NCBI GenBank assembly: GCA_949358305.1
Contig: OX442324.1
Span: 4,222,001 to 4,286,000 of the forward strand
Reading direction: 5' to 3'
From: Strigamia acuminata
Lineage: Eukaryota; Arthropoda; Chilopoda; Geophilomorpha; Linotaeniidae
Length of the DNA: 64,000 nt
Positions 12,573 to 23,584 of this stretch are shown here, one piece after another (within the stretch, counting starts at the first letter, position 1; every line of letters begins with the position of its first letter). A model generated the notes under the pieces. It saw only the letters and a list, made by a program, of their open reading frames with translations, was not told the origin of the DNA and searched no databases. A program made the translations under genes and the position numbers.

Positions 12573-14957
12573 GTTATGGAAGGATGTCTGCAGCTATGGA
12601 AGCACATCTGTATCTCCATGAAGTATTTTGTGCCTTACAAGTTAGTTTAATTAGATTTGAGTTTTTAGGGGCATAAATAAATTAATTTAAGTACAATTTT
12701 AAAATTTAAATTCAGTCTGAAGATTAAATTAATTAAGTTTAAGTCTAATTAAAGTTTATTTTTACGAAAAATTTGAAAACCTCCAATCATGGCAGAGGTT
12801 GCGAGATTTCATCGCTTGCAATCGCCTGTAGACAGAAGGCAATGCCCGTTGCGTGCCTAAACCAAATTTAACTTTTTTTGTGTGACATTCTTGTTCATAT
12901 TTAATAACAAGTTTTATTGAAACTTCAAGTGGTAAAAATAATACAAAAACTGAGTTTTTGGGCCGAGTTTTTTAAGTTCCATGACGAATAATAAGTGCTA
13001 CAATAGGCGAATGTAAGCGATGGTAAATGTATGGATGAAAGATGTTCTATGTTCTAGCCTCGGATCTAGCTTGAAATCCATGTTTGGTTATACAGACATA
13101 CTTCCATAGTAGATTCTTTTTTTTCCAGTTTATAAAAAAAGATTGAATGATGAAAAATTGTGCACATTATTTTTAAACTTCAAATGAATCGGTTTTATGG
13201 ATTTTTATTATGAGATCAAGAGCATTATATAAAAGTTTGAAATTTCTAAAAGTTATTTTTTTTTTTTTGTTTCAAGATATTTCTACAAAAAAAATGTTTA
13301 CTTAAATAATTTTAAAAGTTTTTAAATAAATGTTGATGAAATGAGAAAATAATTTGAGCTTCGGCACAGCAACGCCGAGCTGTGGCAAATTCGAGGACCA
13401 TTCTTGAGTTAAAGCGCTCTTGAATAAGAATTCACGTACCAGGCTGTTTATTTCGTGAAATATTTTTTCCGGAAGGTATTGAGACTAAAATGGGTTGTAA
13501 ATAAATTTTCATAGCGTTCGCAAAACACGGTTCCCGAAAAGATGGCATGTTGAAATAATGTTTGAAATAGATAGTTGCTCGGTTGCTCCGGCATCGAAAC
13601 ATGAAGCATTGTAAATATGCCGGGCTTTTCCAATTTATCATTTTGTTACATTTTTTTTTTTAATTTTTCAGAAAAGGGAAGTATTTTGCAACATTTCCTT
13701 AATCCAGACATGAATGGATGACACATTGAATAAAAGGACATACTTTTACCATTTCGAAATGTGATGTAAGCACTCATGATACAATATTTTATTTATTTTA
13801 TTAAAAATGTTTTATTTTTTTAGTTCCATTTTATGCCAATTAAAGCAGCTGCTGACAAACTGAGTCGTGAAATTGAACTCTATGGAAACCCAGCAGTTTT
13901 TCCGGACGATAAAATTTCAAATGAGTTTACACAAGTTGAAAAAAGCAGTACCGGTAGTTCCGAGGTGGATTTGCTACATAACAAACCGAAAAGCGAAAAA
14001 AAGTACATATTTAACACATACAAAAAATGTAATATATCTCTATTTATTTTAACTAATTCATTATTTTTCCTTAATGTGTAAAGCTGTAGTCAAACCTGGA
14101 AATACGAAATACCAGTGGCAAATTATGCACTCTTTAGGATTATCAGATGAAGAGATTGCATAGTTTCCTGATCCCATTACATTTGTCGAAGTTGCTATCA
14201 AAAACCACGAACGTCATCGCAATAAAGCCAACTTCTCTATCAGAAATTACATGTCAAATGGACATCAGGAGAGGGGTACACACTAATGAAATGAATGATT
14301 TTGCAACGTCTACGCATCGTGTTGGTGAGCAAATAATTGCCCCATTCCTAGTTTGCTGGCAAATAGCTACAGATTCTGTTAGATAGCGTCATAACACATC
14401 TCTGACTTCATTTTAGCTTTAATATATTTAAGATTGGTCGACGTCTTGAATGTCCATCAATGAAAATCTAAAGTGTGGAACTTCCATTTCCAAAATCAAT
14501 CAATACAACTGCGAATATTAAATATATTGAAAGCCATATGAAGTCAGAGATATATTATGATGCTATCAAACAGAATCTATAGCTATTCGCCAGCAAATTA
14601 GGTGTGGGGCGGATTATGCTCAACAACACGATGCAGGCACGTTATTTTACAATACGTAATTTTCAATTTAAATCAATTTAAATCGTCTTTTTTTTTTTTT
14701 TTTTAGTTGGAGCAGTTTAACAATAGATATTCATCCGCTGCATCTGAGAAGATCAAGGAAGAATGTTGTCTTGGTGGTGCTATTTGTACAGTAGAGAATT
14801 TGATCCACCGAATTCGAGGCAAAATTTGGAGGTTAAACAAATTTATTTCGTATTTAAATATTATTTATTTATTTATTTATTTATTGCGTTTTTTGGTTCA
14901 GATCCGAATAAAGTGAAGATATTTTGCTACAAAGACACCGAATCGTCCAAAGAGTAG
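12573..14957 (+). pseudogene. Decayed cytosolic leucyl-tRNA synthetase, internally deleted
   Basis: Fragments of one gene remain in order with splice sites still visible. 12573-12640 (after ...TGCAG) reads VMEGCLQLWKHICISM, a ruined form of the exon carrying the class-I HIGH motif (normally MNGRLHLGHTFSLS). 13824-14003 reads [21 protein letters not shown], matching the conserved GMPIKACADKL region but lacking the CTG between FH and MPI. 14083-14175 reads [18 protein letters not shown] followed by an in-frame TAG and FPDP, matching the next LARS exon. 14707 onward reads RYSSAASEKIKEECC, as in the C-terminal domain. Some 800-900 residues in between, with the KMSKS loop and editing domain, are missing, and an inverted-repeat element sits at the junction. 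Intron remnants argue for a DNA-level copy rather than a retrocopy. It cannot encode a synthetase. Confidence 0.72.
14300..14650. repeat. Long inverted repeat (foldback element) inside the LARS relic
   Basis: The left arm (about 14310-14430) reads GCAAATAGCTACAGATTCTG...CTCTGACTTC...AATATATTTA. Its reverse complement returns in the right arm (about 14518-14640) as GCGAATAGCTATAGATTCTG...CTCTGACTTC...AATATATTTA. The arms match at most positions over roughly 110 bp, and the spacer is about 85 bp. The outer part (CATCGTGTTG-GTGAGC / CATCGTGTTG-TTGAGC) also matches. It fits a foldback or MITE-type element, or a large self-templated duplication. No clear target duplication was found. Confidence 0.7.
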
Positions 14958-15081
14958 TCAAACTCGCATCTCTAATAAAAATGACTTGGATTTGCAAGAA
15001 GGCAGCAACTGACTTACGAGCTCGTGTCAAGTTTATTCGATTGATCTGAGACGTAAATTCATTTTATCTTTATTTTTTTAA

Positions 15082-15700
15082 TTATAACTTTAATGAGTTT
15101 TTATTTAGTTTAAAATTTTCAAAGGTTTTGCGTACGGTTAAAAACGTTTCTGACAGTTCTTCTTGACTGAACGGACAAAGTGAATAAACATCCTGGCAGG
15201 TTTTAGAAGTTTCTATGTCAAATCCTCGTGTTATGGCTTGACCGAGTTCAGTTTGCGATCTACTTCTGTAATAAATCGATTTTTGTTTTTTAAAAAGTCC
15301 AAACAAAATTAATTTATTTTTTGTTTTACCTAAACAGTTGTAATATTTGCATCTTGTCAGGATGCAGCTCGTTTTTACGCGTGTCTTGCCCAACACTGCA
15401 CAAAAAACGACGGGCGCATTGCTGTTGATCCACAATTTGAATTAGACGCAAAAACAAATCCATTTCGTCGCTTCGTTTCCTCCTCCCTTCGTTGGTTGCG
15501 TATATCTTTTTGACCGATCCAAAGGCGACCAACGCAAGCGCGAGAAATTGGCCCAGGAAAGCGGGAAAACCGTTGTAATCGGGGATCGAATTGAGTACTT
15601 CAACTTCAGAGTTGTCAAACATGTTGAGAACCGGGGCGTAAGCCACCAGTTGGGCATACCCACCCAGTGCGTGGAACACATTTGGCAATGGCAATGACAT
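15082..15700 (-). CDS. DM4/12-like cysteine protein of arthropods
   Basis: Two minus-strand exons (15700-15330 and 15265-15082) join in phase to 184 residues. The N-terminal half has a hydrophobic stretch (AFLGQFLALALVAFGSV). The C-terminal half has CARRFLCSVGQ...ELGQAITRGFD...TCQDVYSLCPFSQEEL. This four-Cys layout (C-x(5)-C ... C-x(6)-C-P) resembles the DM4/12 family of secreted or membrane-attached arthropod proteins of unknown function. The start at 15700 is chosen because it lies just after an acceptor (TTTCCAG at about 15710) and opens the frame. A leader exon lies upstream. No classical signal peptide is visible, so topology is uncertain. The family assignment is by pattern only. Confidence 0.6.
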
Positions 15701-15759
15701 TGTCGACTGGAAAGTGTAAAATTGAGCTTAAAAGTTGAAATTGAAAGTATGATTCCTTA

Positions 15760-15820
15760 CCGTTTGTGTTTTGAGCTGGAGTGCATGCTAGGGGTGGTGG
15801 CATTGAACGTTATATACCTT
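15760..15820 (-). promoter_or_regulatory. TATA box and non-coding first exon of the DM4/12-like gene
   Basis: On the minus strand GGTATATAACG (about 15809-15819) is followed by a short leader. The leader ends in ACAAACG and the donor GTAAGG near 15760. The acceptor CTTTCCAG then opens the coding exon six bases before its ATG. Spacing fits a TATA-driven gene with a spliced 5' UTR. Confidence 0.55.
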
Positions 15821-16384
15821 TTCCCTTTGTAATTATCAAGGTTGTATCGAGTTGTCGAGCAAGTGTCGTTTTTAACGCGAATGTGATAATTGCAATTAGG
15901 GCTTTAACAGAAGTTAAACAAACTGCGGGTTATTTACTTCCGCGATTTTTAAAGTTCAAATACTGTTGCATTTATGGTAGCATTGTTTTGTTAATGATTT
16001 TAAACCTTTTTTTGTGTTTTGTTTGCAGTTGAGGTTGGGCAAGGTTATTTAGGGAGTAAATTACAATTAATGAAATCAAATTAAGATATAAAAATGTGGA
16101 AGGAATTGCAACCCGGATGTAATGTACAGGAAATTGATTACATACCTTTGAGCAACTTTTTTGAACACTGTTATTAGAACGATGATGGGGAAAACTTGCG
16201 AAATTTAAAAATGAAACTTGTTTAGAAGAAGGTAGATTTGTATGGCAAATGGACAGTTAATTTTTTTTTTATTTACATACGGTATTACAAATTGTAATTA
16301 CAAAAAAAAATTAAAAATTAAAAAATTGATTGAAGGAACAGAACAATCGGATCATAAATCAAAAGCAAACTTGGCCAAGACGTT

Positions 16385-16420
<36 letters not shown>

Positions 16421-16737
16421 ATGCAGTTTCATTGATTTTAATTAACAAAAACGTGAAAAAGAAAAGAAAAACGAATAAAAATTCAAATTAATTGGCTGAA
16501 AGTTGATGACATCATGCTTGTTCTAACAAATGATGGCGGCTACGAGTTTTGGCATGGTGGTCAGTGGACAACAAAACAAATCTAGAATATCTCTTGGAAA
16601 ATAAAAAGAAAAATTAAAACGTCTGATGAAAGAGAGATCTGTCTGAACCTTACTTTTAGAGCCAAAGGCTATACATTATGACGTGTTTACTCGTTGCCCT
16701 CACCTCGTGGTAGTGTATTGAAAAGCAGGCCAAGAGC
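15821..16737. other. Divergent intergenic region between DM4/12-like gene and cuticle gene
   Basis: AT-rich DNA with a 26-base poly-T tract near 16390-16416 and no supported reading frame. It holds the upstream regions of two genes transcribed away from each other. Confidence 0.6.
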
Positions 16738-16772
16738 ACAATAAAACACGCCGAGTGAAAGTTCGAATCAGT
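16738..16772 (+). promoter_or_regulatory. Core promoter of the cuticle gene
   Basis: An ATAAAA box at 16741-16746 is followed 22-27 bp later by AATCAGTC at 16766-16773, a match to the arthropod initiator TCAGT. The start codon lies about 35 bp further on. This TATA plus initiator layout is typical of cuticle genes. Confidence 0.6.
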
Positions 16773-16804
16773 CGAAGAAAAGTTCAACAAAACAAGTTTG
16801 CAAC

Positions 16805-18149
16805 ATGAAGAATTTGTGGGTAAATTAATTTTTAAACATAATTATTTTTAACAAGTTATTATTATTACAAGCAACGATTTTGACAACAAAAAAGATGTTT
16901 TCCTATTCAGATCCTCGCATTGTTTTCGTCCCTCTTTTCCATTACGTTGACCATCAACCCATTTCGTCTGCAAATGGTGAGTCAAGCAGAAAACGGCGCG
17001 TACGATTTCGCATACGACACGGGCGATGGGGCGTACCACATCCAATCTCGTGATGACCGCGGCACGGTGACGGGGAAATTCGCTTATGTCGATCCGGAAG
17101 GCCAACTGCGGGAAATAGATTACAAAGCCGACGACAACGGGTTCCATCCATCCGGCGACATTCATCCGAAACGATTCGCGAACACCAAAACCAACGCAAA
17201 CCTGGACGCACCAACCTTCGATTCTTCCTTCACCACACCTCGCACACTTCGTTCAGAAATTCCAAAAGAATTTGAGCCAATTAATGAATATTTACAACCC
17301 GAAACGTTCGTTCCCGAGCATGTTATCGGACCGGTGCCTAACGCTCGCGTGGATTCCATCGAGGTCGACGACTCGCCACCCGAAACGAGTGCGAAATCAC
17401 GGCCAATAGCTGCTAAGCCGTCGTTTCCCATTGCTGCTTTGCTCTCGACAGGGACATTGCCGGACATCAACGCCCAAATGCCTCGTAACGACGGTACGGT
17501 GCAAAGCAGCGCGAGTTTTTTCCATGACCAGAGTCCGCTCTTGTCCGGTTTGCTCGTCAATCCCGGAGAGCGCAAAGTGGTTCGTAATATTCAGTATTTT
17601 ACGAATCCAAGGACGCCTCCGCTTCGCGCCTCAATTCCGAACCCTCGGCTCGATTTCTCGCCCGTCCGGGAGTTTTTGGACCAGAACCAACGCAGAAGCG
17701 ACGACGATTTGCGATACGCGAGCGAAAAAGAAATAACTCGCCAGACGACGCTCGTTAACGAGGAGCAGAGTGCCAAACTGCTCAATACGCTCACCAAGTT
17801 GATGGTCGCAATGCCTTTCGATGATTTGCTCAAGGCATTGGAAAACTTGGCGGTCGTGCAAGTGCAACCGACGGTTGCGATCGGTCAACCGCTCACACGC
17901 GAATTACAACAAATCGTCGAGAAACTTTTGGGGAGAAAAACGAGTAAATCGAACAATTCCACCAATCCCGGCGGTCAAACATTTTCGGACGATCCGTCGT
18001 TGAAGGTTCATCAAACACCTCTGCTGGGCTCGCCATTGTACACACCTGTCGAAGGAATCCGAGAGGTTGATGGGGAGAAACTGCTGCATAGGACTTTTGT
18101 TCCTTTTACCAGGAGATTTGGATATGTTCTTACCCAAACAGCTGAATAA
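16805..18149 (+). CDS. Cuticular protein with Rebers-Riddiford chitin-binding domain
   Basis: Exon 1 (16805-16819) encodes only MKNLW. The intron 16820-16910 splits the signal peptide, the classic layout of arthropod cuticle genes. Exon 2 (16911-18149) completes a 417-residue secreted protein with signal sequence MKNLWILALFSSLFSITLTI. The R&R chitin-binding domain spans roughly residues 35-85 (GAYDFAYDTGDGAYHIQSRD, GKFAYVDPEGQLREIDYKAD, NGFHP). The spacing and GFHP end are closest to the RR-1 type. The rest is a long Pro/Ser/Arg-rich tail without Cys. It ends in RRFGYVLTQTAE, and poly(A) signals follow at about 18164. The protein would cross-link or space chitin in the extracellular cuticle. 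A damaged copy lies in unit 2 (22472-28284). Confidence 0.93.
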
Positions 18150-18273
18150 TTCCAATAATTTAAAATAAAATACGGAGTATATTTTATTTTTATATTTTAT
18201 ATTTTTTTTTATGTATTTGTTTTATCGGCTGGGCCTTGAACCGTAAGGTGTGGGCGGTATCAAAGTACTGTAA
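18150..18273. other. 3' flank of the cuticle gene
   Basis: AATAAAATA at about 18164 is the likely poly(A) signal. The sequence, including GGTGTGGGCGGTATCAAAG, is repeated almost unchanged at about 28290-28400 in unit 2, showing that the duplication includes this flank. Confidence 0.7.
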
Positions 18274-18628
18274 TACCATGTTCGCACCAGAAAGTTTGGG
18301 CTAGCCCAAAGTTTAAATCTAGTTCTGGCCTGATGTTGGCTTAAAAAGTTCAGGCTAGAGCGTTCGCACCAAAAAGCAAAAAGCCACATATCTAGGCTAG
18401 CATGCAGCCAATAGACAATCAACTGACCAGGTTACGCATGGAATTGTGGGAAGTGACCTTGACAGTTATCTAGTTCTTTGACAATTATCTAGTTCACACA
18501 ACTGGATTAGAATTATCTAGTTTAAACATTTTTAAACTAGATAATTTTGGGCCAGATGCGTTCGCACCAAGAAAAAGAACTAGATTTAAACTTTGGGCTA
18601 GCCCAAACATTCTGGTGCGAACAAGGTA
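18274..18628. mobile_element. 355-bp MITE with terminal inverted repeats and an empty site in the paralog
   Basis: The element begins TACCATGTTCGCACCAGAA and ends with the reverse complement of TACCTTGTTCGCACCAGAA. A second, inner palindromic block (TTTGGGCTAGCCCAAA-type) lies beside each end, and TTCGCACCA recurs inside. It is flanked by TAA at 18271-18273 and at 18629-18631. The same flank in unit 2 (about 28397-28405) reads ACTGTAACGAGG with a single TAA and no element, so a 3-bp target duplication is directly visible. There is no coding capacity. A TAA target fits PIF/Harbinger-type transposition; the family name is inference. Confidence 0.9.
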
Positions 18629-18796
18629 TAACGAGGTTACACGTTTTGTGGTTTGATTTCGATTTAAAACGTTGATTGCGTTGGCCTTGGTCGGCTACAA
18701 ACTGTCTCTCTGGTATTTCCGACCTCATTTCAAGTTGATTTATCATTATTTTATAGTAAATAAAGATATACATTAAATTATATATAACGTTTTATT

Positions 18797-21700
18797 TTAT
18801 TTCCATTTAACTTCTACAAGATTAGACACTTCGGACCATTTTCCAGATTTGTCTCTTGTCTTAATTGCCACGTAATAAGTGATTCGGGGACGTAAATCGG
18901 CGAATCGTGCGTAGAGTGTCTCAGTTTCTCCAGATTGCTTAGGAACAAGAACCGTATCTTTGTACTGACGGCCGAAGAACTGACTGCTCAGTAACTCGAA
19001 ATCCATCGAGTATCTCAGGTCGTATTCGGCAGCTTAAAAAGTACACACAAATTCCGGTATAAGGACATGAATTAATCGAATTGAATTAATTAAGTATATA
19101 CCTTGTCCATTTGACAGGTCGTCGCCAGGCGCAGACCACCGAAGGACGACATTTTGTCCAGTTATTCTTACTAATTGTAAATCATCGATTCGACTTGGAG
19201 GGAATAAATCGGTGGTTTTAGCATTCAGGTTTTCAGTGACTTGAATTGAACCGGCTTCAGCAGCACGTTGGAAATCTCCCGTTGTCACTTCAGTCACATT
19301 TGGCGGATTGCTTCGAGCTGCAAACGAAATTTTTAACTATTAAAAATTATGAAAATGGTATTTTATTTGTATTAAGGTATTTATTATTTACTCGTTAGAA
19401 TTTCTAAGGCGCTCGAGGTTGTGAATCCTGTTTCCAAGATGGCGGTGTCCGCATTGGCGACAACGGTAGCTTGAACATTGTAACGGCCATTTCCAGTCAA
19501 TTGAGTGAAGTAGCCCGAATATATTCCATCGTCGGGTCCGCCATCGCCTGCATTGACGTAATGATTATTAATTTATTATTACAAATTTCAATTTTTAAAA
19601 ACCTCCTGTTCCCGAATCGTGTAATTTTATAACTTCTGATGGATAATTGTTTGGACAATCAATTTTCGCGATGACATCAGCCTTGACAACGGGATTGGCT
19701 CCTTTTCTCACGTAAGCCGTGATTAAGAATTTTGGTGGGTTGCTATTCTCCTGCAAATGACAAAACATGTAAATCAATGTCGTCGAACTCAAGTCGCAGC
19801 TGCACAACCTCTTCGTCCACCATGCACTCCACTCTAATTGGATCTTCCCCAATTGTTAACGATTTCGATAATATCGTTACAGCAATGTCTTGCGACGTTG
19901 AACCTCCCCTACTGATTTTGTACGTGTATGTTCCACTCTAAGCAGAAGAGTTAAAGACATTTGTCAGTGCAATCAACCGAATGAACATTACCGGCATGGA
20001 CGCAAAGATGAATCTGATTTGTGAATTGTCCTGTTCAACCTTCACATATGATGGGCTGGGAGTCGCCAATGAGGCAATTCTCGGCCCACTCACGGTTATG
20101 TCTTTGATGTCATTTCTTTCAGTGTACAGAAAGTTGATGGCCGTGTCTCTGCCTACTGTAGAATCAATGTAAAAGTTTACTTCAAAATCATCACTCGACG
20201 ACTCGTGTCTTGTCTCAAAAAGCTAAACAAAAAAGCAAAACGCTGAACATGAACAAGAAACGATTTCATTCTGCTCATTTCTTACTTTTACCGTTAAATC
20301 TACTTCTGTCGTTTGGACGCTGGAGGAAACTGCGTAAAAAGCGCCGGCGAGGCTGATGAAACCGGCATCCAAAGGCACATAGAAACTTTTTCCTCCTGTA
20401 AGCAGTGCCAATGCTTCCATGTTGTGACTGGCCGCTGCGGTAAAAGCGATCGTGATGACGCGGATGTCGGCATCTACGAGTTCCTGGGTGACGTCTTTGA
20501 TGTAGGGGGATCCGTTTTCGGCACCGTCACTCAATAGGACGATGGTGCCGCCATTTCCTCCCCTGAATCTCCTCAGATCCTGAAATGTTTGGTAGAGGTA
20601 GAGTTCGGTTGCGTTCAGTTAACTTGTTAGGGTTAACTCGATTACTTGGGCAGCGAGTCTCAATCCGCATCCGATGCAAGTTCCACCATTCGCACTTTGG
20701 GGGATGTTATTGATGACGATCTGTCGTGTTGGTTCGTCGACGATTCTTGTCATGGGCAGTTTGACGTGTGCTGAGCTGCTGAAAGGGACCACGGCCACTG
20801 CAGTTCCGATTTTCACTTCCTCTTTGATAAATCGAGTGCCGGCTTCGTACAACATCTTGATTTTTGTGTAATGGCGTGGCTAAGTGGGAAAAAACACAAA
20901 GAAAAGGAAACTTTGAACGCGCCTCTTATTGATGCAACTTACTTCATTCATGCTTCCAGAAATGTCGAGCACGAGCGAAATTGTTGCTTCTTCTTCTTGC
21001 ACCACTTTGAAGGTCGGCACAGTGTTTACGGTACCTTCGTTTGGTGGATTGCTGTAGAAAATGATTGATTTTTGTTAGAAAAATCCAGAATTGTAATTTC
21101 TACATGGTTTAATTAAACCCTAATCTGAAGTCTTTGTGATTCGTAATGACGCTCCACGTACTTCTTGAGTTACACTTTCGGTTGTGTCTGTTTGGGGCAT
21201 ATTTGTTGTGTCGAAACTCATCTGTGTCGTCGCAAAAAGTGTACGCCTGCTCACACAACATTGATTAGATTTTTTTTGAAAATGGATAAATAGAAATTAC
21301 ATTTGGTAAAAAGTGGTACGACGCTATGGAAGACGTGACATGGTCGTTTTGAATTCGATCGGGAATAAAGATGCAATTTTTTTCAGGTTGATTTCTGGAA
21401 TCGACGGTACAATCTCGTTTCTCGACCGCATTCCATCGTCTCCCCACTAATTTTTTATTCACGCATGCGTTTGGCAGAAATTCTCTATTCTTCGAACCCG
21501 GGTAAAATGCAGGATAGTCCGCTTGTCCTTGTTCGGCGTACTCGTCGAATATACCGTAACGTAAATGGGCCCATTCGTGTACTAAGGTCCTACCTATATA
21601 CAAACAAGTAATGCACGCATCAATCAACGAAATTAACTTCGTTGCTGTCGAAATTGTAAGTTTTCTCTATACCGGGGTCTCCAAACCGTTCGGTGGAGTC

Positions 21701-22198
21701 GGCGGTCAATTGACGCAGATAATTTGGTGTGAGATGAATGTATTGGCCTGGATTTTCGCACGGTAGAGGCTGCAATGTGTAGGGCCCGTCACCATGAAGG
21801 GGATTCGGTTTCTCGATCCTCACGTCGGCTTGAGTCCACACCTCGTACGATGCGATTTGGTAGGTTGGTCGTCTGGGCCATGATTTCGGTACTAATATGC
21901 TAATTTCTTTGAAGTACGATCGTTTGCGCGTTGCTTTGAATAACGCAGCTGATCCCGATGTGAATAATTCCTGGGAAGAAAAAAAATTGCGAGAAATATT
22001 GAAATTTTTTTTCTTCTTTTATTTTTCTAATCTTACCTTTATTTTATCAATTAGTGGTTCCCCTTCCGCGTGTTTGATGGCAGGATGGATTGCAACGACC
22101 ACGTCCGTGTAGCCATTGTTGGTGATTTTTATTCTCGATTTTGCGCTAATGACGATAATAAGCAACGAAATAGACGCGACAATGCACTTGAAGCTCAT
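18797..22198 (-). CDS. CLCA-type calcium-activated chloride channel regulator, copy 1 (intact)
   Basis: Thirteen exons (22198-22037, 21970-21673, 21593-21301, 21249-21119, 21051-20943, 20855-20646, 20579-20286, 20222-19992, 19937-19809, 19750-19603, 19547-19392, 19317-19102, 19032-18797) keep phase and give about 870 residues, close to vertebrate CLCAs. Order: signal peptide (MSFKCIVASISLLIIVISA); N-terminal metallohydrolase domain with HEWAHLRYGIFDE near residue 159; Cys-rich segment; VWA domain with MIDAS DISGS near residue 325, TCIGCG and SDGAENG; beta-sandwich region; C-terminal FnIII-like domain ending LVEVKWK. There is no transmembrane or GPI end, so it is probably secreted. In vertebrates the HExxH domain self-cleaves the protein and the VWA part acts on TMEM16A channels; that role here is inference. 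The stop overlaps AATAAAA. Confidence 0.92.
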
Positions 22199-22471
22199 CG
22201 TGTAGTTTGGGGCAGCAAGGGAGACAAATGATTTCTATCGGGTGTATTAAGTCGTGAGTGTTATCAGAGTTTTGTCCGTTAATTTGACAATGTAATCTTT
22301 AAGTACGTGATTTTTATTTGCACAGATTGGTTGGAATTTTCTACGAATACGTTGAAAAAAATGTGTAATCATGCAGTTTAACCCGTTAATGATATCTGTC
22401 AAGTTCCTTTGTGAAGTGACAAATGTCAATGATAACGACGTAGATTATATTAAAGTAATGTGACCCGGGTG
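22199..22471 (-). promoter_or_regulatory. Conserved 5' flank of the CLCA genes (unit 1 copy)
   Basis: The first ~240 bp upstream of the CLCA ATG are nearly the same in unit 1 (22199-22456) and unit 3 (37782-38036), and shorter in unit 2 (33085-33252). On the minus strand each has a TATA-like word about 45 bp before the ATG: TTAATACACC (unit 1), TTCATATACC (unit 2), TTAATATACC (unit 3). Unit 1 has lost the TATA core, so the copies may differ in strength. At 22457 the flank stops abruptly at the truncated cuticle copy, marking a duplication breakpoint. Confidence 0.5.
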
Positions 22472-22744
22472 GCGGTGACGAGAAAATTTGCCTATATCGA
22501 GCCGGAAGGCCAGCCGCGGAAAATAGATTGCAAAGCCGACGACAACGGGTTCCATCCATCCGGCGACATTCATCCGAAACGATTCGCGAACACCAAAACC
22601 AACGCAAACTTGGACGAACCAACCTTCGATTATTTCTTCACCACAACTCGGACACTTCGTTCAGAAATCCCAACAGAATTTTAGCCAATTAATGAATATT
22701 TACAGCCCGAAACGTTCGTTCCCTAGCATGTTATCGGACCGGTG

Positions 22745-22785
22745 CCAAGCGAGCGTTAGGCACCGGGTGCCTAACGCTCGCTTGG
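22745..22785. repeat. Perfect 20-bp palindrome (1-bp centre) newly formed in the cuticle copy
   Basis: CCAAGCGAGCGTTAGGCACC is followed by one G and then by its exact reverse complement. The intact paralog has only the right arm (GGTGCCTAACGCTCGCGTGG, 17335-17354). Both arms here share the derived T that differs from the paralog, so the left arm was copied from the already changed right arm. Confidence 0.95.
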
Positions 22786-23247
22786 ATTCCATCGAGGTCG
22801 ACGACATCAACGCCCAAATGCCTCGTAACGACCGTACGGTGCCAAGCAGCGCGAGTTTTTTCCATGACCAGAGTCCGCTCCTGTCCGGTTTGCTCGTCAA
22901 TCCCGGAGAGCGCAAAGTGGTTCGTAATATTCAGTATTTTACGAATCCAAGGACGCCCCCGCTTCGCGCCTCAATTCCGAACCCTCGGCTCGATTTCTCG
23001 CCCGTCCGGGAGTTTCTGGACCAGAACCAACGCAGAAGCGACGACGATTTGCGATACGCGAGCGAAAAAGAAATAACTCGCCAGACGACGCTTGTTAACG
23101 AGAAGCAGAGTGCCAAACTGCTCAATACGCTCACCAAGTTGATGGTCGCAATGCCTTTCGATGATTTGCTCACGGCATTGGAAAACTTGGCGGTCGTGCA
23201 AGTGCAACCGACGGTTGCGATCGGTCAACCGCTCACACGCGAATTAC

Positions 23248-23463
23248 TGTAGTTTTGGTTCTAATATGTTGGAGGCATAAAAATGGAGACGCGTGGCTTG
23301 TTAGGTGAAATATTAACAGTGAGGGTTTTAATCTAAAACAGATGTTTAAAAGTGCGCGGAGCACTAAATACAAAACAGGGCACTGATTGGTCAGTGCCAA
23401 ATACAGGTGCACAGGTGGTAAAGACACCTGGCGGACAGGAATATAACATTCAATAAAACAACA
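23248..23463 (-). repeat. Copia LTR (3' LTR in element orientation)
   Basis: 216 bp, identical by eye to the other LTR at 27822-28037. It ends in TG...CA on both strands and is preceded by host ATTAC. Confidence 0.97.
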
Positions 23464-23474
23464 CTTCCCCTGAA
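23464..23474 (-). other. Polypurine tract of the Copia element
   Basis: On the minus strand TTCAGGGGAAG directly precedes the 3' LTR, the expected place and composition of the plus-strand primer for reverse transcription. Confidence 0.8.
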
Positions 23475-23584
23475 TGGCAATATTCCTACATTTCAAAATT
23501 CAAAACATTTTTCTTAAGCAATTTAGACATTTAAACATTAAAGTATTCATTCACAAACAATTCAAATATTAAAAACGATATTTC

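Noticed and set aside
17162-17575. 137-codon minus-strand frame in the cuticle gene
   Set aside because: Antisense to a well supported R&R cuticle exon; GC-rich coding sequence often leaves its complement open.
19817-19850. CLCA exon 9 reading straight through to exon 10
   Set aside because: The frame meets TAG right after the join. An intron with donor GAAGAG|GTTGTG and acceptor TTTGCAG restores the frame in all three copies.
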